The notes beneath the pieces are model-generated. The model ran no database searches and was not told the DNA's origin. It was given only the letters and a program-made list of their open reading frames with translations. 64,000 nucleotides of DNA from Moraxella catarrhalis (GTDB lineage Bacteria > Pseudomonadota > Gammaproteobacteria > Pseudomonadales > Moraxellaceae). This document shows, piece by piece, positions 8,965 through 16,585 of this stretch. The number at the start of each line of letters is the position of its first letter. The stretch's first letter is position 1. A program made the position numbers and the translations under genes. Location of the stretch: assembly GCF_001632285.1 (NCBI RefSeq), contig NZ_LWAH01000013.1:186001-250000 (forward strand), in the 5' to 3' direction.

Positions 8965-9795
8965 TTAAATTTTATTGTCAATTTTTTCTCCAATCGTATT
9001 CATATATGCTTGTAAATCAATAGCAGGCACTGTTCCAATTGCTTGTTGCAAATAACGGGTTAATTGCATAAAGAAAGTGATTAATGAATTTTCAGGCTGA
9101 CTAAATACTAATGATTGAAAAGTTCGATTATGATAATAATCATGAATGCGTTTGCTAAAATCTATTCTCTCATTGGTATCTTCTTCCCCTTGATATTGCA
9201 CAAAGAAGCTACCATAATCCATAATACAACCCAAATCAATCCCCTCTAAATCAGTTAAAGAGTTGATATGCTTTTGAATGGTATCATTGTTAGTATGTGT
9301 AAAAGAATTGGTTGTAGTTAAAATCCCACCAATAATCTTTGTTAATGGACGAGCAGGTAGTTTTTGCCCAGAATTAATCATAGATGTTGATGTGCGGTCT
9401 AATTTTCTGACACTGGCAATTTTTTGACCTGCGTACTTAATGTAATTAATATCACCTACATTTCCCTGAATATCAGGTTTGACTTCAAAAACAGCATAAA
9501 CTCCTTCGGCTGGAATGTATTTAAAGCCATTTTGATTAAAAATAAATGGTGTAAACCAATTATCATAAATAACAATATCAATTTGGTCACTAGTATTTCC
9601 GTGGCAATCAATCACAATTGCTTTATCTACACTATAACGATTTGGTAAATAATTTTGCAACCATTCAATCCAAGCATTTTCTAAGGCATCACCTTTTGAA
9701 CCTGGATGATAAATAAATTCACGATTGGTACTTAATTGGCTTTGCATTTGCCCTTGCATACCACGAAACAAGGCTGATAAATCAACATGATTCAT
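8965..9795 (-). CDS. DUF6602 domain protein, PD-(D/E)XK nuclease-like; putative CBASS effector
   Basis: A 276-residue protein, last gene of the CBASS-like operon. I chose ATG at 9795 over an in-frame TTG at 9801; it overlaps the end of cap3 by 14 bases. The region from about residue 34 to 110 (GDALENAW, SDQIDIVIYD, VYAVFEVKP) matches the DUF6602 pattern and reads like a PD-(D/E)XK nuclease core, with E39, D73, E104 and K106 in the right order. The remaining C-terminal part is not recognised. In type II CBASS the gene that is not CD-NTase, Cap2 or Cap3 is the effector, so by position this should sense the cyclic nucleotide and attack nucleic acid. That role is inferred. Confidence 0.72.
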   Translation of the reverse strand: MNHVDLSALFRGMQGQMQSQLSTNREFIYHPGSKGDALENAWIEWLQNYLPNRYSVDKAIVIDCHGNTSDQIDIVIYDNWFTPFIFNQNGFKYIPAEGVYAVFEVKPDIQGNVGDINYIKYAGQKIASVRKLDRTSTSMINSGQKLPARPLTKIIGGILTTTNSFTHTNNDTIQKHINSLTDLEGIDLGCIMDYGSFFVQYQGEEDTNERIDFSKRIHDYYHNRTFQSLVFSQPENSLITFFMQLTRYLQQAIGTVPAIDLQAYMNTIGEKIDNKI

Positions 9796-10249
9796 AAACA
9801 ATTAACCTACCTTTATCAAAAATAAAGAAATTAAAATCCAACAATTTATTGTTAGAAATACTTAAAATAAGCAAAACAGGATTATTCAGCTGAACTGTAT
9901 TACAATAAGCAATATTATTCATTGCTTGCAAATCTGTTAAACTATACCACGCTGATGCATTGGGATGACTATGCCATTCACCTATATAATATAAACCAGT
10001 TTCTTGAAATATCTTTTCAAAATCATGAATTTTTACATTTAATTTACGCCTAAATTCTACTGGTGAGCTGGCGTATTTATCAACCAATAAAAAATCTTTA
10101 ACATACAATTTGGTAAAATCATCAGAATAATAACCCAACAAAAATCCACCATATTCGTTTGGATAATGATGAATTGCGGTCTTCGTCATCAGTTTAATAA
10201 GTGGGCATTCAATACATAATTGAAGATTTTTATATTTTTTAATAATCAT
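9782..10249 (-). CDS. cap3: JAB/JAMM-domain isopeptidase, Cap3-like
   Basis: A 155-residue JAB/MPN metalloprotease. The JAMM zinc motif is complete: E32 in EYGGFLLG, then H93-S-H95-P, S103 and D106 in GEWHSHPNASAWYSLTD. In type II CBASS, Cap3 removes CD-NTase from its conjugates and so counteracts Cap2. Its start overlaps the cap2 stop by one base (TAATG), indicating translational coupling. The length is that of stand-alone Cap3 proteins. Confidence 0.85.
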   Translation of the reverse strand: MIIKKYKNLQLCIECPLIKLMTKTAIHHYPNEYGGFLLGYYSDDFTKLYVKDFLLVDKYASSPVEFRRKLNVKIHDFEKIFQETGLYYIGEWHSHPNASAWYSLTDLQAMNNIAYCNTVQLNNPVLLILSISNNKLLDFNFFIFDKGRLIVYESC

Positions 10250-11871
10250 TAAAACCTCTCAACCTTTAAATTGAGATTATCATCATATTGAATAGTAAAA
10301 TTTTGATAATTATTCTCTTGAATCATTAAGTTAATTGTTTTTAATGATAGTTGAACCATAATGGCAATATCATTATACGATGCTTTAAAAGTTGGATTCC
10401 AACAGCCAATAGGATTATATAAATCCAAAGTATCATTCTCTAAAATATTATCAAACTGATGTCTAACAAAGCGGTAATGATTGGGTGAAACACCACATAC
10501 CAATGCTTTTGCGTGATTTGTTATAGATAAATTCAATATAGTGCTGGTTAAATTTAACTTGCCTGTAAGATACATTAAATCATCATCGGTAGAACAATCA
10601 AAAATATAATCAAATTCTGAAAATTGCGCTGATAAAAGATTAAGGTATTCTGATGGAAGATCAAATTTAATATATTCTGTTGCCAAATGACGAATAGAAC
10701 TCAACTCAACAAAGGGAGATATACGCCATAAAATACTTGCTAATTCATCTGTTTTATTGGTATAAGGTGGAAGAAAGTTATATTCTGAACGGCAAATATT
10801 CTCTGGCTCTTTAACATCATAATCAGCAATTGTAATATTTTTACAACCTCCCCTAACGAGTGTCCTTGCGACTTGACTTCCAATTGCTCCCAACCCAATA
10901 ATAAGCACTTTTTTATTAGTTAGATTTGGATGAAACGCACCTCGTCCGAAAAAATAATGATAGGATGAATTTTTTGAAATAACCCAGTTTATTTGCTTAT
11001 CGCAAAGTTCATGTATTCCTTGCGTATTTTGGAAAAATTGGTCTTTCAAATCAATCATCGCAACTTGCCAGTGAATGTTCTGATTTTTTGTATTATATCC
11101 AATAAAAATAGGTATATGCTCTTGTTGAATGGTAAGAGTAATTCCCCAAATCTCACTTAACATTTCTTGGTTAAATAGGGATTTAAATTCTTGCCAATTT
11201 GAAAATGAAAATCTGTCATAAATTGAGGGTTTATCTTCAATAAAGATATAAATTCCTAATAAGTTGTTTTCCTTGCTTGAGTAAAACGATGACCATTGGC
11301 AATTTTTATTGGTAACATTATGTGTAAAGGATTGCACTAAATAATTGTACATATCCTTATCATGATATTTTGATTTTGTTAAGTAAGTATTGGTAACAAT
11401 GCCAATCTCATTTTTAGAAAATGACTTATCGATATCGGTAAATTGAAAGGAGAAATATACTCCATTATAAGTATGATTTGCTGTAATTAAATGCTCATAA
11501 TGCTCGTCTTTTTCTTGATTGATGACGTATTTTTTAATCCACCATTTGATTGCTTGAAAATCTTGCTGTAATTTTTTTTCAAAAATAATACAATGCTGAT
11601 TATGAAAGCAAATAGCATTGTCTGACATTACATGGCTAAATTGTTTATACTCATCATCTTTTAGATAAAAGCGAATGGACTCACTGTCACTGATTTTTAA
11701 TGGGTAGGCTTTATCAATGATAATATTAAAATCAATAGGTTTATCTAATTCTTCAAAATCAAAAGTAATATCAAAACTTACCTGCTCTTGCGAAAATGAA
11801 AGAGCAGATAAATTTTGAATATATGGAATGGATTGAATGGTTTGCTCTAATTCAACTTTAGAAAATCTCAT
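10249..11871 (-). CDS. cap2: E2-E1 fusion, ThiF-family ubiquitin-transferase-like protein, Cap2-like
   Basis: A 540-residue protein from ATG at 11871, one base after the CD-NTase stop; a TTG at 11880 is a less likely start. The N-terminal third resembles an E2 fold, with C88 (NAICFHN) as the candidate E2 cysteine. The C-terminal half is an E1/ThiF adenylation domain with nucleotide-binding GLGAIGSQ (327-334), the following acidic strand IADYD, and the cysteine motif GCWNPTF (C490), as in Cap2 E1 domains. Cap2 adenylates the CD-NTase C-terminus, passes it through E1 and E2 cysteines and conjugates it to target molecules, which primes the synthase. Confidence 0.85.
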   Translation of the reverse strand: MRFSKVELEQTIQSIPYIQNLSALSFSQEQVSFDITFDFEELDKPIDFNIIIDKAYPLKISDSESIRFYLKDDEYKQFSHVMSDNAICFHNQHCIIFEKKLQQDFQAIKWWIKKYVINQEKDEHYEHLITANHTYNGVYFSFQFTDIDKSFSKNEIGIVTNTYLTKSKYHDKDMYNYLVQSFTHNVTNKNCQWSSFYSSKENNLLGIYIFIEDKPSIYDRFSFSNWQEFKSLFNQEMLSEIWGITLTIQQEHIPIFIGYNTKNQNIHWQVAMIDLKDQFFQNTQGIHELCDKQINWVISKNSSYHYFFGRGAFHPNLTNKKVLIIGLGAIGSQVARTLVRGGCKNITIADYDVKEPENICRSEYNFLPPYTNKTDELASILWRISPFVELSSIRHLATEYIKFDLPSEYLNLLSAQFSEFDYIFDCSTDDDLMYLTGKLNLTSTILNLSITNHAKALVCGVSPNHYRFVRHQFDNILENDTLDLYNPIGCWNPTFKASYNDIAIMVQLSLKTINLMIQENNYQNFTIQYDDNLNLKVERF

Positions 11872-11872
11872 A

Positions 11873-12805
11873 TTAACCAAATCTTTGTGAAATTGGAGGT
11901 GTTGAAACTAATACCGAACTTTTAAGCCCATAAGCCTTATTCTCATCTTTATTATCTTCGGCAAATTTTTCATTTAATGGAAGATAAAACTCTATTTGTT
12001 TCTCATTTAATTCAATTTGTTCCAACATGGATTTTAGTTGAGAAACTAGAACAGCTTTTTTTGTATCATCTAATGATGATGCCAAATCATTATTGCAGTT
12101 GCCCGGGTCTTTGAGTGTGAAATTTTCACTCTGAATATTATCAATGATATATTTTAAAACAATTTTAAATTGTTCCCATAAATTACCCTTTGGAGACGAT
12201 TTTTCATAAGCTTTAATCACCAATAATTCAATAAAAAAAGACTTGTATTTGTATTGATGACAAGCTTTCCAAATTTTTAGCAAACGAATAACTTTTCTTT
12301 CATTTTCTTTGGCTTTAATGTGTTCAATTTGAGCGTGAATATTGGTTTTAAGATAACCCTCATTTTGTGTTTTATGTAGATTTAAATCCTCATGTTCTGG
12401 AAAAGAATCTTGGCTAGTCTCTCTCGCAGGAACAACATCAATATTAATTTCATCTTCTTCATCAAAAGTTAAACCTATAGAAACCCCTTGTTTCTTTACA
12501 GTAGTTTCATCTTTATACTTTTCTGTTAGTTTTTCCAAAACATCTTCAAACATTTTTTCTAATGTTGAAAAAGCATTATGTTTAAATGGTACAACCAAAT
12601 CCAAATCAAACTTGGTATTGATGGCCGTATGTTTTTTATATGATCCCGAATTAAATGACTCATAAATTTTACTACCATATTGTTCATTCAAGAAAGCTTT
12701 AATTTCATCACGTTTTTCACGATATTTGTTAACTAACCCATCGATATGTTTCATTCGATAGCTTTCTAATACGGAATTTAAGTAATTGCTTTTGTAGTCA
12801 GACAT
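11873..12805 (-). CDS. CD-NTase (cGAS/DncV-like nucleotidyltransferase) of a type II CBASS-like operon
   Basis: A 310-residue cytosolic nucleotidyltransferase expected to make a cyclic oligonucleotide alarm signal on phage infection. Start ATG at 12805 has GGAGA 6 bases upstream; the frame stays open to 12880, but the earlier residues are outside the likely transcript. The catalytic triad is intact: GS motif G54-S55 (FNSGSYKKHT), D67 and D69 (FDLDLVV) and D123 (NIDVVPAR). The protein ends ...PPISQRFG, a C-terminal glycine as expected for a substrate that Cap2 conjugates in ubiquitin fashion. I cannot assign the clade or the nucleotide product. Confidence 0.87.
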   Translation of the reverse strand: MSDYKSNYLNSVLESYRMKHIDGLVNKYREKRDEIKAFLNEQYGSKIYESFNSGSYKKHTAINTKFDLDLVVPFKHNAFSTLEKMFEDVLEKLTEKYKDETTVKKQGVSIGLTFDEEDEINIDVVPARETSQDSFPEHEDLNLHKTQNEGYLKTNIHAQIEHIKAKENERKVIRLLKIWKACHQYKYKSFFIELLVIKAYEKSSPKGNLWEQFKIVLKYIIDNIQSENFTLKDPGNCNNDLASSLDDTKKAVLVSQLKSMLEQIELNEKQIEFYLPLNEKFAEDNKDENKAYGLKSSVLVSTPPISQRFG

Positions 12806-12851
12806 GGTTAATCTCCATAAAATTTTCAGTGCATAACAGATTGTTTCAATA

Positions 12852-12880
12852 TATATTGGGTTGTACCTATGGAATTTCAA
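12852..12880 (-). promoter_or_regulatory. Candidate promoter of the CBASS operon
   Basis: On the minus strand TTGAAA (12880-12875), a 17-base spacer, then AATATA (12857-12852) would start transcription about 40 bases before the CD-NTase ATG. The match is modest. It lies between the gene and the IS1595 element that begins at 12926, so the insertion would leave it intact. Confidence 0.3.
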
Positions 12881-12925
12881 GTACCAATAGCACGAATACG
12901 GTCTTGATTAAAGTATAATACTAAA

Positions 12926-13615
12926 GGCTCTAGACTAGCAGAATCACTCTGTTAGACTAGAAAAATGAGATACAACAGTAAATTAAGTACATATCATCTC
13001 AAAAAAAAATTATTCGGCACTTTTGTGCCGATATTGAAGCCTTAAAAACCGCTTTGCTGACTGGTTTTAATCGCAATACCATCAATCATTGGTACAACAT
13101 CTTTCGTCAGGAAATCTATCGCCATCAGAGTGAACTTAAGGAACAAATCTATGGAAGCATAGAAGTCGATGAAAGTTATTTTGGCGCCAAGTGGCAACGA
13201 GGCTTTCATAGCAAACTCAAACGCGGCAGAGGAACGTTGAAACAGCCTGTATTCGGTATATTCGAACGTGAGGGCAGAGTTTATACGGAAATCGTTCCTG
13301 ATTGTAAGAAGCAGACCTTGCAAGACATTATACTGGGTAAAGTCAGCTTGGACAGCGTCATCTATTCTGATAGCTGGCGTGGATATAGCGGATTGGTTGA
13401 TGTGGGTTATAGCAAGCATTTTCGGGTTAATCACGGACAAAACGAATTTGCACATGGCAGCAGACACATCAACGGTATAGAAAGTTTTTGGAGTTTTATC
13501 AAAAGAAGGTTTGCAAAATTTAACGGTGTAAGCAAAAATTTCGAATGGCATTTGACAGAATGCGAATGGTCGCTTCTGCAATAAATTATACCAATCACCC
13601 TGCTAGTCTAGAGCC
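12926..13615 (+). mobile_element. IS1595-family (IS1016-type) element, copy 1, internally deleted
   Basis: Bounded by perfect 16-base terminal inverted repeats GGCTCTAGACTAGCAG (12926-12941) and its complement (13600-13615). It is flanked by the direct repeat TACTAAA on both sides (12919-12925 and 13616-13622), consistent with a target duplication. At 690 bases it is about 40 shorter than copy 2 would be when complete; a 42-base deletion and a 2-base insertion inside the transposase gene account for the difference. Confidence 0.88.
12965..13584 (+). pseudogene. IS1595-family transposase, frameshifted and internally deleted
   Basis: Compared with the intact copy at 15129-15788, the reading frame opens at ATG 12965 (MRYNSKLSTYHLKK), is thrown out of frame in a run of nine A (13001-13009; seven in the other copy), and resumes as IIRHFCADIEALKT and onward to the DDE-type core EVDESYFGAK, VIYSDSWRGY and HINGIESFWSF. 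Near the end, 14 residues are missing between ECEW and SLLQ. Both lesions make this copy probably inactive. Confidence 0.85.
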
Positions 13616-13693
13616 TACTAAATTATACCCACCCATAACCATTCTCAATTTCCCTTAATATCTAAAACCTTGTATAATATCCTTTTTCAAACC

Positions 13694-13726
13694 AAACCAT
13701 TAGGACAGCCCAGTCCCTAATGGTTT
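13694..13726 (+). terminator. Terminator-like hairpin ahead of the MBL-fold pseudogene
   Basis: AAACCATTAGG / CCTAATGGTTT (11 perfect pairs, extendable by a bulged GAC/GTC) is followed by ATTTTATTT. It lies between a TATAAT box (13673-13678) and the start codon at 13745, so it is either a leftover terminator of a lost upstream gene or an attenuator. Confidence 0.55.
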
Positions 13727-13744
13727 ATTTTATTTGCCAAACCG

Positions 13745-14300
13745 ATGAAACCGACTGTTAAACACCCCATTTTAAAACGCCTGTTTAAATTCAGCGTGCT
13801 TGCCTTGATTGTCGCCATTTTGGGCGTGATGCTATCGCAATTTGGGCGAATTGCCCGATGAGAGCCGTTTTGCTCATTTGTCCTATTACAAAAACGGGCA
13901 ATTTGTGAACCTTTATACCACCGATTTGCCCTATTATCCCGACAAAGCCACAGGGCAAGGCGGTTTTGTGCGGTTTGACGGTTACACGCCAAAGGCTCGT
14001 TTGCCTATGATGGATTTAAATCAGGCGACTTTCAGCCAGTCTGAAAACTTCGCCTACTATTGGCTCGGTCATGCGTCCGCGATTTTGGAGCTGGACGGCG
14101 TACGCTTTTTGACCGATCCTGTGTTTGACAACACCAACCCCTTGAATCTACCGCTCATCGCCCCACGCTTTCAAGAAGTCCCAATCGCACGCCAAAACCT
14201 GCCCGCCATTGACGTTGTGCTGATTACTCACGACCATTATGACCATTTGGCGGACAAGGCAGAGCGGTTTGTCGTACCGCTTGGCGTGGGGGCAAGGCTA
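13745..14300 (+). pseudogene. Metallo-beta-lactamase-fold hydrolase, frameshifted and truncated by IS5
   Basis: ATG at 13745 opens a basic N-terminus with a membrane segment (about residues 15-35). An extra G near 13847 shifts the frame; the continuation ELPDESRFAHLSYYKNGQ runs to YYWLGHASAILELDGVRFLTDPVF and then VVLITHDHYDHLADKA, the HxHxDH zinc motif of NAPE-PLD/UlaG-like hydrolases. The reading frame is lost at 14300, where an IS5-family element begins, and the missing C-terminal half is not found beyond the insertion sequences. The gene is therefore dead by two independent events. Confidence 0.85.
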
Positions 14301-15107
14301 GGGTCTGTTGACAATCACCTTGAAGCCATAAGTGTTGCAGCGAGATAAATGTTTGCCGCAAAGGATCTGTCTGTTTTCTCCGAACGCATGGCTATCTTCT
14401 TAAACTCCTTTAAATCACAGAAAACATTTTCTACCAAATGACGCCATTTGTACACATGCCGGTCATAAGCACATTGCAGTTTTCGCTTGCTCGTCGATGG
14501 AATCACCGCTTGGCAAGCCCTTTCGTTCAGTTCCTCTAACAGCCAATCTGCATCAAAGGCTTTGTCTGCCAGTAAAGCATTAAACTCTTTGTCTTTAATT
14601 AGCGCTTCGGCACCGACAATGTCATGACGTTGCCCGGGTAATAGGGGGAATGAAACCAAATTGCCCAATGCGTCGACTAAGGCCAAGATTTTGGTACTCA
14701 TGCCGCCTTTGGATTTACCGATGGCCTGATTTAAAGTCCCCCTTTTGTACCTTGTCCGTGGCGGTGGACTTTAACAATGGTGCCGTCAATCATAGCGTAT
14801 TCCATATCAGGATCTCCCCGCAGCGCTTCAAAGATTACGGCAAAACGCTCAGCCTTGACCCATCTGCGATAGCGTTGGAACACGCTGTTCCACTTACCGA
14901 ATTCTTCAGGTAAATCACGCCAGGGACTGCCTGTACGAATAATCCACAACACTGCTTCGATAAACAATCGGTTGTCTTTTGCGCTTCTTCCGTCATCTGT
15001 GACTTTACCGGCACAAAGCGGCTCTATCTTGATCCATTGGGCATCACTTAGCATTAATCTGTTCATATCAATAGCATGCCATCAATTCAATGTATGTCAA
15101 CAGAGCC
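14301..15107 (-). mobile_element. IS5-family (IS427-like) insertion sequence
   Basis: Terminal repeats GGGTCTGTTGACA (from 14301) and, inverted, GGCTCTGTTGACA (ending 15107). The flanks read CTA on the left and TAG on the right, consistent with insertion at CTAG with a TA duplication. It holds the two-frame transposase at 14315-15066. The left flank is MBL-gene sequence and the right flank is the inside of an IS1595 terminal repeat. Confidence 0.85.
14315..15066 (-). CDS. IS5-family transposase, two frames joined by -1 frameshift
   Basis: The first frame (15066-14731) starts MNRLMLSDAQWIKIEPL and ends GQGTKGGL; the second (to 14315) contains MSTKILALVDALGN and DKAFDADWLLEEL. At 14738-14746 the minus strand reads AAAAGGGGGA, a slippery stretch; a -1 shift there joins the two frames without a stop (GTKGGTLNQAIGKSKGGMSTK minus the last residues). 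The joined protein has the DDE order of the family (MIDGT, DKAFD, then VENVFCDLK). This arrangement is normal for IS427-group IS5 elements, so the element may be active. Confidence 0.85.
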
Positions 15108-15827
15108 TAGCAGAGTGATTGGTATAATTTATTGCAGAAGCGACCATAAATGTTTTTCTAAATCATCAATATTCTGCTTCCAGCGCCATTCGCATTCTTT
15201 CAAATGCCATTCGAAATTTTTGCTTACACTGTTAAATTTTGCAAACCTTCTTTTGGTAAAACTCCAAAAGGATTCAATACCGTTGATATGACACTTACCA
15301 TGAGCAAACTCATTTTTGCTATGATTTACCCGAAAGTGTTTAGCATAACCCACATCAACCAAGCCATTATAGCCACGCCACCCATCTGAATAGATAACAC
15401 TATCAGGTGATACTTTACCCAAGATAATGGCTTGTAGCGATTTAGCTGTGCAATCTGGAACGATTTCGGTATAAACCCTACCATCTCGTTCAAAGATTCC
15501 AAATACAGGTTGTTTTAATGTGCCACGACCTCGTTTGAGTTTACCATGATAGCCTCTTTGGCGTTTCGCTCCAAAGTAGCTTTCATCGACTTCAATAGAG
15601 CCGTAGAGTTGATTTTTTTGCCCCATTTGGTATTCATAGATAACTTGTCTAAAGATACCATACCAGCGGTTGATTGTGTTACGATTTAGGCTTAATAGTT
15701 GAGCAGTCTTGGTCGCATCTATGTCAATGCAGAAGCATTGTATGATTTTTTTGACTTTGTATTTGCTTAACTTACTGTTGTATCTCATGTTTCTAGTCTA
15801 TCAGATTGTTTCTGCTAGTCTAGAGCC
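15108..15827 (-). mobile_element. IS1595-family element, copy 2, missing 10 bases of one terminal repeat
   Basis: The right end carries the complete repeat CTGCTAGTCTAGAGCC (15812-15827). At the left only TAGCAG of the 16-base repeat remains, directly abutting IS5 at 15107. The 720 bases present plus the 10 missing give 730, which equals copy 1 corrected for its indels. Loss of an outer end should prevent transposition of this copy. Confidence 0.85.
15129..15788 (-). CDS. IS1595-family (ISXO2-like) transposase
   Basis: An intact 219-residue transposase. The N-terminal part has a helix-turn-helix-like stretch (TKTAQLLSLNRNTINRWY, about residues 26-43), followed by the ISXO2-like DDE domain with EVDESYFGAKRQRG, VIYSDGWRGY and HINGIESFWSFTKRR. 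It differs from copy 1 at scattered positions (for example YHGKLKR against FHSKLKR), so the copies did not arise by a very recent duplication. It could act in trans on copy 1, whose terminal repeats are complete. Confidence 0.9.
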   Translation of the reverse strand: MRYNSKLSKYKVKKIIQCFCIDIDATKTAQLLSLNRNTINRWYGIFRQVIYEYQMGQKNQLYGSIEVDESYFGAKRQRGYHGKLKRGRGTLKQPVFGIFERDGRVYTEIVPDCTAKSLQAIILGKVSPDSVIYSDGWRGYNGLVDVGYAKHFRVNHSKNEFAHGKCHINGIESFWSFTKRRFAKFNSVSKNFEWHLKECEWRWKQNIDDLEKHLWSLLQ

Positions 15828-16292
15828 AACTCACATTCTTGATGGGTATGGTTGCCATATGATATATTCTGGCATAAAACACTTGACAAACACCAGTTAT
15901 CGTTCACAACAGTAACCATCCTCACCAGTGCGGCTATCCATCATAATTTACAATTTTAGGTGAGTTTTATGTTTGACTTATTATCTGGTTTGTTATCTTG
16001 TGCGGGTGATGACATTGCAAAAACAAAATCTAAAAAAAGCAATTCATCATTTCATTAATTTTTGGTTTTTTGATATTTTTAGCCATTTGCATTGAAGAGT
16101 TTTTGCCAATTCAAGTGTAAATCTAATATTATTTACCTTAGGGTTGGGTTTTTTATCATCAACGCTGATATTTATCTGTTTTTTGATTGCCAATGTATTG
16201 AAAAATAAATAGAATTTTATTAGTATACTTTTTTGATGCAAGAAGAAGGTTATTGCAACCAAACCATGGCTTAAAAAATAGTTAAATACATT
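15828..16292. other. AT-rich spacer between the IS cluster and the next gene
   Basis: Apart from the possible broken small gene at 15969-16120, this stretch holds no recognisable gene, no RNA and no further terminal repeat. Nothing in it resembles the missing part of the MBL-fold gene. Confidence 0.5.
15969..16120 (+). pseudogene. Possible frameshifted small membrane protein
   Basis: AGGTGAG precedes ATG at 15969. The frame reads MFDLLSGLLSCAGDD and stops after 29 codons at TAA near 16056. In the next frame the text continues without a break as a hydrophobic helix (ISLIFGFLIFLAICIEE) ending at TAA 16118-16120, so a single base change in length would give a protein of about 50 residues with one membrane segment. 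No family recognised. It may equally be chance sequence. Confidence 0.3.
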
Positions 16293-16556
16293 ATGAAAAA
16301 ATGCCCTAACTGTCATAAAAAATGCATTGATGTCCTAGAATATTCTGGCAAATGCCCTTGTTGCAAAGAAGCCATACAAACGCCAGTATTTTTTTCTGCA
16401 TATCTAATGATTGTCTTGATGATTGTTATGTCTGTTGGCGTATATATCAATAGTTATTTTTTGATGACATTTGCTTTTTTAATGATTGTCATCCATAAAC
16501 TATTTTCTTATCAAATAGATTTGCTATTATTTCCATTGATGGTTAAAAATGAATAA
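16293..16556 (+). CDS. Small zinc-ribbon-like membrane protein
   Basis: An 87-residue hypothetical protein. The N-terminus has paired cysteines C4-P-N-C7 and C21-P-C-C24, the spacing of a small zinc ribbon. Two hydrophobic segments follow (about 32-50 and 54-80). Ribosome site is weak. It stands alone between the IS cluster and the convergent TPM/LemA operon. Proteins of this design are widespread and uncharacterised; I assign no function. Confidence 0.55.
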   Translation: MKKCPNCHKKCIDVLEYSGKCPCCKEAIQTPVFFSAYLMIVLMIVMSVGVYINSYFLMTFAFLMIVIHKLFSYQIDLLLFPLMVKNE

Positions 16557-16585
16557 CCAATGACATATTTTAAACCAATGCTAAC

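Noticed and set aside
8965..12805. The four-gene operon as a thiamine or molybdopterin sulfur-transfer operon (ThiF plus JAB)
   Set aside because: The first gene has a CD-NTase GS...DxD...D active site and the ThiF protein has an extra E2-like N-terminal domain, which fits CBASS and not cofactor synthesis.
13001..13009. A9 run in IS1595 copy 1 as a programmed frameshift site
   Set aside because: IS1595 elements normally encode transposase in one frame, the second copy has A7 in frame, and copy 1 also has a 42-base deletion; ordinary decay explains it better.
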